Shown here in pieces: positions 1 through 11,900 of a DNA stretch of 64,000 nucleotides. This stretch comes from Rhodothermaceae bacterium. Its GTDB lineage: Bacteria > Bacteroidota > Rhodothermia > Rhodothermales > Bin80. The notes beneath the pieces were generated by a model. That model saw only the letters and a program-made list of their open reading frames with translations. It was not told the origin of the DNA and searched no databases. The position numbers and the translations under genes are program-made. Every line of letters begins with the position of its first letter. Position 1 is the stretch's first letter. The stretch lies in the NCBI GenBank assembly GCA_009841335.1, contig VXLY01000079.1, forward strand, positions 1 through 64,000. The letters are read 5' to 3'.

Positions 1-1464
1 GCCAAAAATACCCCCTCGCGACCCCCGAGTCAACCCGTACCTGTCGAAGTCAGGAGCGTTTTCGATGTTGCATCGGTATCGAAGCAATTCTGTGCATTTG
101 CTATTGCCCTTCTCGTTGATGAGGGAAGGATCGCACTTGATGATGATGTCCGAACGCATATGCCGGAGTTGCCGGATTTTGGACATACAATCACCCTTCG
201 GCATCTCCTTTATCATACCAGCGGGCTTCGAGACTGGCCAGGAATGCTTGCGATGGCTGGACGCAACATGGAGGATGTGATCTCTATGAACGAAATCACC
301 ACTTTTATCAAGAACCAGCGCACGTTAAATTTTGTCCCTGGAACGCAATACAGTTACTCCAATTCAGGTTACACTGTCCTCGCATTGCTGATTGAGCGTT
401 TGAGCGGGCAATCCTTCCGAACCTTCACGGAGGAAAGAATATTTGCACCGCTTGATATGACACGGACGCATTTTCAGGACGATCACGAAGAGATCATACC
501 CGGGCGCGTAATCAGCTACACTTCGCAATTCGGTAAACCTCGACGAATTGGTAACGGCCTCATGGCCCTCGGATCAAGTTCTTTGCACACGACGACTGAG
601 GACCTCCTGAAATGGGTACAAAACCTTGAAGACCAGAAAATAGGATCCCCAGCGGTACATGCCATGATGAGTTCGCAGGGACAGCTAAACGATGGATCTG
701 AGATTTCCTATGGCTTCGGGCTTGTCAGAGGGACTTACAGGGGATTGACAACAATCTCGCATTCGGGCGGATGGGCTGGTTTTCGTACCGTAATCCTGCG
801 AATACCCGATCATGAGTTCACCGCCATTGTGCTTAGCAATTCAGCCATTATGAACGCCCCAACCATGGCACAGCGCATTGCAGAGCACTACCTGGATGCA
901 TTCATGTCCCCGCCAAATCCACCTACCGTCACTGCGGACGATGTGCCTCCACTAAGCGACTACACGGGAGTTTATGACTTCGGGGAAGCAGCCGTTCTGC
1001 AGTTAATTGCCAGAGGGGAATCACTTTCAGCTCACTGGCCACCCACTCCACCAGTACCTGTTCAGCCAATTGGTGTAGACTCCCTCCGCATTCCAGCACT
1101 CAATCTGACTATCACATTCACACGCGATTCTTCGGGTTCAGTCACAAACGCATCCACACAGGGATTAAACGCCGAACGCCGTTACCAATCAGAGGATACG
1201 AACCTGTCTATGTATGAAGGATGCTACACAAGCGAAGAGCTTGGCGTATCCTACTCAGTTAATGCTCATGATACTGTACTGGTCGCAAGTGATCCTCGCG
1301 GTAAAAAACTAACTTTTACAAAGGCGGTTGACCATGTCTTTGTGGGTGACACCTGGTATGTACCTGTCATCCGCATGGAGGCGGATAAAACCACGGGAAC
1401 GGTGACACATTTTGAAGCCAACAACCCGCGCAGCCTGCACGTACGATTCATCAAAGGCTGCTAA
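1..1464 (+). CDS. Serine hydrolase, class C beta-lactamase/PBP4-type family (5' partial)
   Basis: The reading frame is open from base 1, so the gene starts outside the window; the ATG at 160 in the ORF track is internal. The upstream part matters because it contains the nucleophile: an SVSK tetrad (SxxK) at fragment residues 25-28. It is followed by YSNSGY (the Y-x-N motif, near residue 119) and HSGG (the H/K-x-G motif, near residue 254), the three catalytic signatures of the beta-lactamase/transpeptidase-like fold. About 150 residues after the catalytic domain form a separate C-terminal domain of the kind seen in exported esterase/peptidase relatives. These proteins usually hydrolyse esters, amides or D-amino-acid peptides; the substrate cannot be told. 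The stop codon overlaps the stop of the convergent NHL gene by 4 bp. Confidence 0.88.
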   Translation, partial: AKNTPSRPPSQPVPVEVRSVFDVASVSKQFCAFAIALLVDEGRIALDDDVRTHMPELPDFGHTITLRHLLYHTSGLRDWPGMLAMAGRNMEDVISMNEITTFIKNQRTLNFVPGTQYSYSNSGYTVLALLIERLSGQSFRTFTEERIFAPLDMTRTHFQDDHEEIIPGRVISYTSQFGKPRRIGNGLMALGSSSLHTTTEDLLKWVQNLEDQKIGSPAVHAMMSSQGQLNDGSEISYGFGLVRGTYRGLTTISHSGGWAGFRTVILRIPDHEFTAIVLSNSAIMNAPTMAQRIAEHYLDAFMSPPNPPTVTADDVPPLSDYTGVYDFGEAAVLQLIARGESLSAHWPPTPPVPVQPIGVDSLRIPALNLTITFTRDSSGSVTNASTQGLNAERRYQSEDTNLSMYEGCYTSEELGVSYSVNAHDTVLVASDPRGKKLTFTKAVDHVFVGDTWYVPVIRMEADKTTGTVTHFEANNPRSLHVRFIKGC

Positions 1465-2513
1465 ATCCGCTCCAGCTTGATAGGATAAGTCTTGCCTGCG
1501 TTCCACTGGCAGACATACAGGTTTTCGTCTGTGTCCACGCAAACATCGTGGCAGTGGTTGAAAATGGGCTCATCCTGCAACATGAGCTGGAGAACCCCAT
1601 TTTCATAGACGGGCGGGGTTCCACCAGGATTCGAAACCACGCGATCGTTCTTGTCCAGAATCGTTACAAATCCAGAATCAGGCGTCTGATTTAGGTACCG
1701 GAGCCTTGACCAGCACACGCCTGAATACAGCATCTCTCCGTGAATCACCGCACGGCACACATACGCACCAGGGAGAAAGATCGTCGAGAGGTAATCTCCA
1801 TTGAGAGAAAACCGCTTAAAGGCATTGTGGGCCCGACTCGTGCATATCAGCGATGGATTACCTGGATCACGCAGATCTACGCACACACCGTGTACTGTTT
1901 GGAACTGATGATCCTCGTCCCCCCTACCCCCGAACTTTCGAATGTACTCGCCCACGGCATTAAACTGGAGAACCCATTGTGAACCATAACCATCGGCTAC
2001 GTAAATGTCCCCATTCGGTCCGACAGCGGTTTCTGTTGGATGATAGGCGTCAGACTCCGCATATGCTCCGACTTCATGTGGATGGGGAAGCCTGAGGACT
2101 ACCTGACCATCCAGCGTGGTCTTGACAACCTGCGGGTTTCCATCGAAACCGTTATCACAAATCAACAGAAATTCCTCTCCGCCAGCGTTCCATAGCGTCA
2201 GGCCATGCCCATAAGGATAAGCATTGCCCCAGGTATCAAGTACCGTGCCCGACCTGTCATAGATCAATACATTATTACGTGTTTCATCTCCAATCATGAT
2301 CAGACGCCCCGCGCTGTCCTGGACCATCTCGTGGCAGTTATTTACGGGCACGAGGCCTGGATCCTGTTGCCCCCAATTCCTATGCACACGGTAACGGTAG
2401 TCACCGTGACCAATGATCTCGTCCGGTTCAGTCGGTTTGATGAGAATGTTTCCTGAAAACAGGCCCGCGCCTGCGGCCTGGATGGTAAGTTGGGTAAATG
2501 CGCGTCGATTCAT
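1461..2513 (-). CDS. NHL-repeat beta-propeller protein with Tat-like signal
   Basis: The ATG at 2513 is preferred over the ORF-track start at 2546 because it places MNRRAFTQLTIQAAGAGLF at the N terminus: a twin-arginine pair followed by a hydrophobic stretch, as in Tat substrates. The remaining roughly 310 residues contain repeated blocks such as NGDIYVADGYG and ENLYVCQWNAGK, typical of six-bladed NHL/SMP-30-like propellers related to peptidylglycine alpha-hydroxylating lyases. The protein is therefore expected to be a periplasmic folded propeller, either binding a ligand or acting as a lyase/lactonase. It lies downstream of the PKS on the same strand but about 460 bp away, so co-transcription is uncertain. 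No catalytic residues were assigned. Confidence 0.75.
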   Translation of the reverse strand: MNRRAFTQLTIQAAGAGLFSGNILIKPTEPDEIIGHGDYRYRVHRNWGQQDPGLVPVNNCHEMVQDSAGRLIMIGDETRNNVLIYDRSGTVLDTWGNAYPYGHGLTLWNAGGEEFLLICDNGFDGNPQVVKTTLDGQVVLRLPHPHEVGAYAESDAYHPTETAVGPNGDIYVADGYGSQWVLQFNAVGEYIRKFGGRGDEDHQFQTVHGVCVDLRDPGNPSLICTSRAHNAFKRFSLNGDYLSTIFLPGAYVCRAVIHGEMLYSGVCWSRLRYLNQTPDSGFVTILDKNDRVVSNPGGTPPVYENGVLQLMLQDEPIFNHCHDVCVDTDENLYVCQWNAGKTYPIKLERI

Positions 2514-2971
2514 GGTGAATTGTTTTATGCCACTAAGATTAATCACGGATCATTCGCAAGTCGGCCGTGGTGGTCCATCATACTAGGTCTGACTTGGCCC
2601 TAATACTTTGCAGTTTAAATTGACTGAACCCACAAGGCATTCCCCATTATTGAGGACCGCACGATAAACACTCACGTAAAACATACCTGTGACCGGCAAC
2701 GAACAACTTATTGAATGATGAGGTTTCCCCTTTGCCTCACAGCGGCCTACTCCATCATTGGCAGGAGAAAAAATTTTACTGAATTTCCCATCAGAGATCT
2801 TGAAGTCCAGAACTAGCCTGATTCCCCAACCAAAGAACCTCTTGGGGCGCACTTGGCCATACTTGATCCTCAAACTGATACCTGGAGAGCCCCCGCGGGC
2901 ATGATTAATTTTGGGGATTCGATCCCGAAATGGGTCACATTATCAACAGGCTACTAAGATACCGGAGAAGC
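2514..2971. other. Intergenic region between the NHL gene and PKS, with an ORF remnant
   Basis: This 458-bp stretch has no gene with a convincing start. It holds the minus-strand ORF remnant described separately. No clear hairpin plus T-run terminator for the PKS gene was found. Confidence 0.6.
2583..2939 (-). pseudogene. Possible gene remnant, unknown family
   Basis: The ORF track lists 96 aa from a TTG at 2873, but the frame is open for another 22 codons up to a stop at 2940-2942 and contains no ATG near its beginning. The conceptual product has a protein-like composition, with alternating hydrophobic residues near its end (for example GMFYVSVYRAVLNNGECLVG) and several cysteines, so it may be the C-terminal part of a beta-rich exported protein whose 5' end has been lost. 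No family is recognised. It may also be a chance ORF. Confidence 0.3.
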
Positions 2972-5900
2972 TTAAGTCTTGAACCAGTAATGTTCGCGTT
3001 GGAATGGATAACTGGGCAGCGAGATTCGACTCCTCTTTTCTCCGGCAAACAGTCCTGAAAAATTCAGTTTGAGACCTGCCTCATACAACCTTGCAACGGA
3101 TTGGGAAAAACTACTCCCCATAGATCCGTCAGTCGAACCATTTCGTGGTCTTTTGAAGCTTGCCAATACAATCGGCACCTGTACACCATTCGTAGTCTGC
3201 TGTGCGACCTTTGGCCAGTCTGAAAGAATCTTTGACTTCAAGAGCATGTCAGGACCAACTTCCACTACAGCAGTTACTCCCATTTTCGCAATCGTCGCAA
3301 CACATTTGCCAAGTGCCGCGGGTGAACGCGTCTGCCTAGTCCAATACGCTGCATCCATAGATAACTCGGGGCTTACCTGTAGGCCAGTCGAACCACTCAC
3401 CATCTGGGTGGACGGTGGTGCGAAGGATACCTCTTCCAGGATGGCTTGAGCATTCCCGTTTTCGAGATATCCATCCATCAGTTCAGTACACCGCGCCGCA
3501 AGGACCAGTCCATCCTCAAGCTTCAAAACACCGGCTGCATACGCAGCTGCTAGCTCCCCCGTACTAATCCCAACGACCACATCTGGAGAAACCCCGACAC
3601 TCTCCCATAGCGCAACCTGGGCGCATTGGAGGGCAAAAACGGCTGGGGACCGCCATACCTCCGAGTCCGAAAGATTATTTGAACGACCAAACATCACATC
3701 CAGTAGGGAGCCTCCGAATTCTCCTTGAAGTAGCTCATCACACCGATCCAGGACTGCACGCACGACTGGCTCGCTACGATACAATTCTTCTCCCATTTCA
3801 AGTCCTAGGGTCTCCTCCGCATTGAAGACGAATGCTACCTTTGGAGCTATTTCAGGCACTGGTAATCTTCCATTCGTGCTAGCGACGCTCATCAGTCCAT
3901 TCCGCAGTGACTGTTCATCATCATAAGTAATGCCGGCACGATGAGATAAGTGACTCCTTCCCACTGCTGCCGTCCAGGCCATATCTGATAGCAATGCGTC
4001 CGAGTTCTTTTCGGGCGGCTTTTTGAAATGCTCATCCAACCAGGAAAGGTATCCTCCCGCCAACGCTTGTAGTGCCTCGTTTGATTTCGCAGATAGGGGC
4101 AGAACCCTCATGCGCCGCTGATCTTCATCTACAGGATCTGGTAGGTTTACTCCCATCTTCAGATCGGGAACAGCAATATATTCTGGCGAACCTATAGGAA
4201 CACAAAGTCCCGAATCGCCCGGTACACTGTAACCCTCAACCACAACGTGGGCGTTCGCCCCTGAAATTGCAAAAGCACTGACTCCCGCCCGCGGTGGCCG
4301 GTCAGCTCGGCTTGGCCAGTCTATTTTCTCCGATGTGACTTTAACCGGCAATTGATCCCACTCCACATGCGGGTTCGGCTCCTCAAAATGCAAATGCTTC
4401 GGGATCACTCTCCGCTCCATTGCTAACAACACTTTAATGAGACCCGCAACTCCCGCCGCTGACTCAAGATGCCCAATATTGGTCTTTGCCGTTCCAAGCA
4501 AAAGCGGGCGATCTGCTTCACGATCCCTACCATATACGGAAGCAACTGAGTTCACTTCAATCGGATCTCCCAATTGGGAACCAGTTCCATGTGCTTCCAG
4601 AAAGTCAACCTCAGAAGGCGGAATACCAGCCCGACGAAGCGCATCTTCCAGCACCTGCTTCTGTGCCTGACCGCTCGGTACCGTAAGCGATGCACTCGGA
4701 CCATTTTGATTCAATGCAGAACCACGGATCACACCCCATATTCGATCCCCATCGGACACGGCATCACTTAGTCGCTTAAGAATTACAACGCCGCAGCCCT
4801 CTCCCCGAACGAAACCATCTGCACTTGCATCAAATGTCCGGCAATTTCCGCTTGACGATAGCATGCCGTACTCCGCCATAAACCTATTGATCGCAGGAGA
4901 AAGAACCACATGGACACCTCCCGTCAGAGCAAGATCCACATCTCCAGATTTGAGATCGGAAGCTGCCTGATGAATTGCAGCCAAAGAAGATGCGCAGGTC
5001 ATATCCACCGCCACAGCTGGTCCCATCAGCCCCAACAGAAAAGCGACACGTCCGATAGCGACACTTCCTGCAGTGCCGAGATAGTTGTACTCCTGATCGC
5101 TTCCCGAAATTAAATCACGGTATTCACTGGCTGCCATGCCAATATACGTTCCCGTTCGGCTGTGCCTGAGGGAATCGGGATCCATTGCAGCATCTTCAAG
5201 GGCCTGCCAACTGGTCTCCAGGAGCATACGTTGCCTCGGATCCATGCCGCGGGCCTCAATCGGACGGATATTGAAGAATCCTGCATCAAACTGATCCAAC
5301 CCGTCCAGAAATGATCCCAGTCTCAGGATAGGATCGTCAGCAGCAGGATCCCCCGCTACCCCCTCCCATGGACCAGAATCAGGGCGTCCATCCGAAACGG
5401 TATTGCCCCCGGATTCAAGCAATTCCCAAAATGCCTCAATGTCCGGTGCGCCAGGAAAACGACACGCCATTCCGATCACTGCAATGCCGTCCTCCTCGTT
5501 CCGCACAACTGGTTGTTGTTGTGTAACGAGCTGCAGCGGGGCGGGAGCAGGACCGAGTGATCCTAATTCATCGGCCAAGTGCTCCGCCAGCATGTTGATG
5601 TCCGGATAGTCAAATACCACTGTATTTGATGCAACATACTCGTCAGCAAATGCGCGATTAAGCCGATTCCGTAGTTCAACGGCCATCAATGAATCCATCC
5701 CTAAGTCGAAAAATCCCACAGTAGACGAGGGAGCACTCGGCAAGCGCAAGACTGCTTGTAACTCTTGCTGGAGGAAGGATATGAGCAGATCCTTGTGTTC
5801 CGCTGCCGGCATTCTGCGCAACTGGGATATGGGATCTTCCAGGAAGACTGTCGTATCGGCTTCTTCCTCAGATGTGTCTTGAAGCAAATCACCCAGTATA

Positions 5901-8900
5901 GCAGGCCGATCCTCACTAGCCTTCTGAAAAACTTCCCAGTCCATCGCCATGACCACAGAATGCGTTACATCTGCACGTACCAGTTTATCAAGCGCCTTGA
6001 TACCCTGCTGTGGAGTGAACCAGCGGCCACCAAGTGCAGCCCTCCGTTCCTCAATACTCTCCTTTCGTTCCGCAGCTTCGCCAATTTCCGACCAGGCCCC
6101 CCAGGCAATTGCCTGACCTGGAAGTCCAATCGCACGCCGATGCGCAGCAAGCTGATCCAAGAATGCATTCGCAGTCGCGTGATTTGCCTGTCCCGGATTC
6201 CCCATGACCCCTACGCGACTTGAAAAAAGAACAAACAAATCCAGATCACAATCTGCAGTAGCACGATGCAAATGCCATGCACCTACTACTTTGGGCCATA
6301 ATACCTGCTCAAACCTATCCCACGTCTGATTTCCTAGTGCACCATCTGATAATACACCTACACTATGGATTACTCCGGCAAGGGGCGGCAATTCCTCCCG
6401 TATATCCGCAAGCATTTTGTCCACCGCGTCGAGATCCGTCACATCTGCAAGAGCTACTCGCACGGTAACGCCACGCGCTTGCAATGAATCAACTACCTCC
6501 TGTGCCTCCCCTTCCGGTGGGCGCCGCCCGTTCAGCACGATGGCGCCTGCTCCATGATCCGCCAACCAATTTGCGACAGCAAGCCCAATTCCTCCCAGAC
6601 CGCCAGTAACCAAATATGTTCGATCCCCTCTTAACTGCCCCCTAACCAGGGCTGATGTCGTGACTACAATCTTGCCAAGGTGGCGGGCGGACCGCATGAA
6701 CTGCAGAGCAGCACTTGCTTCGGCCAGCGGCCATCTGCTATGACGAATGGGCGTTAGACTCCCTTCGCTAAATTGTTTCAGTAAGTTCCTAAGAACCCGG
6801 CCAACCCACTCGGGGTCCGTTTTTTTGAGTACGTCTAGTTCAAGAATGGCGTATTTCACATCTGGGCGTACGGCCGCCATCTCCTCTTCACTCAGAATAT
6901 CCCGTCTTGCTAATTCTACAAATCGACCTCCCTGAACAAGGCATGACAGACTCGCATCAATGAAACCCTCGCTCGTAAGACTATTCAGTACTACATCAAT
7001 TCCCTCACCATCTGTAGCCTCAAGGATTTCTGCTCCGAAAAGTGTATCACGACTATTGAATACATGCTCCACCCCTAACGAACGCAGGTATTTCTGCTTT
7101 GGGGCACTTGCCGTTGCAAAAACTTCGGCCCCTACGGCCTGAGCCAACTGAATGGCTGCCAAACCCACACCACCCGCTCCGGCATGAATCAGCACCCGAT
7201 CACCAGCCTCCAAGCCCGAAAACTCGTATGACAGCGCAGCTGAAACAAAAGCACTCGGCACCGTAGCCATTTCCGATACAGAGAACCCCTCTGGTGCACG
7301 CGCTACAAGTTCTCCATGTGTCACCATCTCCGCTGCGAATGCACCAAACCCCAGCCCAACTACGTGATCACCAACCGAAACAGTTGTCACCTCAGAGCCT
7401 ATCTCCAGTACATCTCCACATACCTCCCTGCCGAGATTTCCCTCTTGAATGAATGCGAGAGAACGAAATACGTCCCAGAAATTAAGACCGGCGGCCTTGA
7501 CTGCGACACGAACCTCTTTCGGCTCCAATCCCCGATGAGACAGCGTCTTGACGTGGATGTTTTCAATTACGCCATCTGGATCTGGGGCAAGCACCCAAGG
7601 AGCGTCATTCGGAAAACTGAGACGTTCCAAGCCAGCATTCTCTCTGGCCAGACGTGCTACGTTTCGTCGTCCGTTACGATAGGCAATATGATTTTCATGG
7701 TCAGGGTTGAGCAGCTCCGTCACCAGATCGGGTTTTGCTGCAGTTTCGGCTGGATCCAAGTCAATCATTCTTGTCTGCAGATGCGTCAATTCCCGGGATA
7801 CACCCTTACCGAATCCCCATAATGCCGCACCAGCTATCTGGCCTGTGAACTCCCTTTCCAGCACTTGGGCACCCCGAGTAATAAACCAGATGCCTTTGTC
7901 CGGTAAGACGTTGGTGTCTATTACTGCCTGTACCAGTACCAGCGCACTCTCCACGATTCGCCTGGTATCCTGCGCCATCTCATCGGTTGAAGCATTTGGA
8001 CCTGCGCCATCAAGTGCGCCAAGATGCACAACTCCCTTCAGCGGCAAATCTTTGGAAACGCTTCGCAGCAACTCTTCCCACGATTCCCGGCAACTAATGT
8101 CGATGGCGACCTGGATCATTCCAGGTTCCTCTGATTCAAGGGCGAGATTCTTGGAGTCTGCTACACCAGCTTCCACGAGTACAACTGTCTGGTTATTGCT
8201 GACCAAGTCTTCTGCAAGACATTGGGCGGTCCCATTGTGATCGGCCACCAGTACCCAAACACCGGTACGCTCCTGTATTTCGGTGGGACCTTGGGCTACG
8301 ATCACCCCCTTGTCGTGTCTTCTGATTGCATCAGTTTCCTCAATTCCCAGGATCTCCACCTCACCAAAACCTGCATCGCTAAGTGCACGCCGCCATACTG
8401 CCGGACTGGCCAAAGCATGGTGAGGACGGTAGTCATCGGCAAACCGCCACCAGCCGTCCAGTTGCCCGAACGTCAGATCCATCCAGCCCTGCCCACTCAG
8501 GTTCTCAAGCGCTACCAATTGACCAGACGGTGCGAGAAGATCCCGACAGTACTCAAGCGTCTCATGAAGATATCGAGTGGCATGTATCACATTGGAGGCA
8601 ATCAGCAAATCGTAGCTGTGCATCTCAAAGCCCTGCGCTACAGGATCATTTTCAATATTTAGCGGGCGGTATTCCATTGGTTTACCCCCAAATCGTGCTT
8701 CCGCCTCCGCAAAGAAGCCCGCCGAAATATCGGTATACATATAATCAAAACGCCCCTCTGGGAGTTCGGGAAGGATGGCGGCAGTGGCAGAGCCTGTGCC
8801 CGCACCAACCTCAATGATCCTCAGGTGGCGCTCGGCTGGCAATTCGCTTACAAGCGCAGATACCGTTTCTTTTAGAATACGGTTTGCCGCTCGAGCCACC

Positions 8901-11900
8901 GGCGCTTTGAGGTACAGATCTCCTGGAGTCGGATCTCCGCTACTGAAAAGCAGTGTCAGTGGATCCTTCTGAGCACGAAGCACTTCGCCCAAGGCAGTTC
9001 CACAACGCCGAAAGAGCCCGACCTCGGTTGTACCGTGAGGAAACCGCTCAGCCATCCCATCTGCAAACTCTTCCAGATCCACCGGCATTTCGTCGGGCAA
9101 TGCATCTCCAGATGCAATCCTGACAACAAAGGAGCCATCTAGCTCCTCCACAATTCCGGACTTGGCCAGCATCTCAAGCATTCGACGAAAGACGCGCTCG
9201 TGATCTGAAATGACCCCCAATCGTTTCCGTAGAACCTCCGATTCTATAATGTCCCCTTGCTTACGCTTCCACCCCAGTTCCTCCAAAGTTGCGAGCGCAC
9301 GCGAGCGAGACCACCGCTCCAGATCATCTAGGAGAGCATTCCTCTCTTCGGGTTGAACCCCTTCTTCGCTCAAATACGCTGACAGAAGCCCAGAACTCGC
9401 CGCAACCGTTCCCGGGGATGGAAGAAAATCTGCCGACAGTACTGCCGGAACTAAAGGACTTTCACGCCAGAGAATTTCGTACAGAAGATCATCAATATCT
9501 TCTACCGCGGAAAGCAACGCTCCCCGGGTCGCACGCTTCACAATATACCCGCTCAATCCACCAATCAGAGTACCATCCGTGTCATAAATGCGCAGTTCGG
9601 CGCTCATTATCTCCGCGGTGGAACCTGATTTTTCTTTTGCCCCCTTTGAGACCTCCTTCATTCTGACATGACAAACCACATTGTTCGGCAGTCGTCCTGA
9701 TAACCAGAGGCGATCCCAGCCAAATGGTAGATAAGTCGTCTCCCCTTCAACTCCGCCCGGGTTACGTGCGGCAGCTACAACCTGGAAACACCCATCCAGA
9801 ATCAGAGGGTGAATGTCCAACTCATTACTTTCAATTGTGTCAGGGAAAGACACTTCCCCTACTGCTTCTCCGGGTTTGTACCAAAATCTCTTGAGTGTGC
9901 GGAAGGAGGATCTTAGGTCAATTCCCGTGTCGGCTCTAGCCTGGTAGTAAGATGAAGCACTTCCAGTAGACATCCCGGCCCTCAGATCTTCCAGATTAAC
10001 CTGGCCACTTTCTTCCGGCATCGCGGTAGCCGAAGACAAGCTGCCCTCCACATGCATCACCCAATCCTCTCCCTCTCCCCGACTGAATATCTGTATGCGT
10101 TGGGGCTTTTCGGCCTCCGCAGGAGCAATAAGAATCTGCATTTCCCGCCCATCATCGTCCTCACTATCACTGGATTTTTGCTCTGGAAACACTAGTGCGT
10201 TATGCAACTGCATATCTTCCACGATCACCAATCCGCTCCCTTCAGTGAGACATGCCGAGGCTGCCATGGCACCATAGAGTGCACCAGGGGCAATGACCCG
10301 GCCGAACACCTGGTGATCTTGCAGCCAATTTGGACTTGATCGGAAGACCTCCGTTTCGTACACCACCTCACCACTCGCAAAATCACGTCGTGAACCCAAC
10401 AGGGGATGATCGCCTGCGCTGAAACCGCGCCTCTTTGACTCTTTGATCCAGTAGTGATCACGCAGGAACGGATAGCCCGGCAACTGAATACGCCGCCGAA
10501 CCTCGCCCGCAAAGAGTCCCTCAAATTGAATGGTCAGACCCGCCTGGTACGCCTGAGCAACGGCCTGTTGAAAATCACTCGTCGCCGCATCCTCCGGCAT
10601 ATCACCGGAGGGCACCTGGAGGCTTGAAATCATGAACGGCGGCGTCTGAGACTCAGGCCAAGCCAGCGCCACCATATTGGTCAGAATCGGACGCGGACCA
10701 ACTTCAATTATTAGATCAACCCCGAGCTCCGAAAGTGTTTGAACACCCAATGCAAACGCGACCGCTTCGCGACCATGCCGCCGCCAATAAGCACCATCAA
10801 GAGTCTGACCGGACCCCACCACTTCCCCTGTTAAATTGCTCACTACTTTCAGCGAAGGAGCCTGGATCGCAATCTCACTCAGAGACGCTTCCAATGTATC
10901 CAAGACCGGCTCCATCATCGCACTGTGAAACGCCTTGGACGTATTCAGACGTTTGACTCGGATACCCTCGGATTCAAAATGTTCGATGATCGACTGGATC
11001 CGGGGGATCGGGCCACTAACAACCTGGTGCGTACCGTTATTCGCCGAAACGCTCAACCCAATACCCGGTGTTGATGCGTTTATCTCCTCAACCGCGGAGG
11101 CTACCTGCGCTGGGGGGGCAAAAACAGCAGCCATGGCACCAGGGTCTGTCTCTGCAAACAGAGCACCTCGTGTGATCGCAAACCGCATCCCGTCTTCTAA
11201 GCTGAATACTCCCGCCGCCTGCGCAGCCGCCAACTCCCCAACACTGTGTCCAATCACCACAGAGGGCTGAATTCCTATACTTGCCCAAAGGGCAGTAAGT
11301 GCACACTCCAACGCGTAAAGAGCTGGCTGCTCCCACGCCGTATTGCTTAAATCACAATCGGTACGTCCAAAAATAGCGTCCAACAGCGAGAGCTTTCGCT
11401 CGGCCTGGAATACTGCTTCGCATCGATCAAACACCGCCCGTGCAACCGGTTCGCATTCATAGATCGCGCGCCCCATACCGGTCCACTGACTTCCCTGTCC
11501 GGTATAAGCGAACGCTATTTTGGTTGCGGCTTGAGGACGGATGTTTTCAGCCGAATCAGCAAGCGCTGTGAGCTTCTGTCTCAGGGATACCTCATCCTGA
11601 AAAACTACGCCGGAGCGATACTCAAAATGACTTCGCCCCATCGCCGCCGTCCACGCCATGTCTGCGAATAATGGCGCTGCTGCGGAGCCATTCAGTGTAA
11701 CTTCTTGCCCGCGCTCATCCAGCCACTGCATATAATTCCCCGCGATTGACTGCAAGGCGGCCGGAGATTTGCCAGATAGGGGAAGTAGTCGTACCTGTCG
11801 CTGCGGAGTAACCTCTCCATCGGACAATGGGGATTCACGCTCCCCTGACGCTGACACAGTCTGGGGTACATTTATTACCCGATTCCGGTCATTTGACGTT

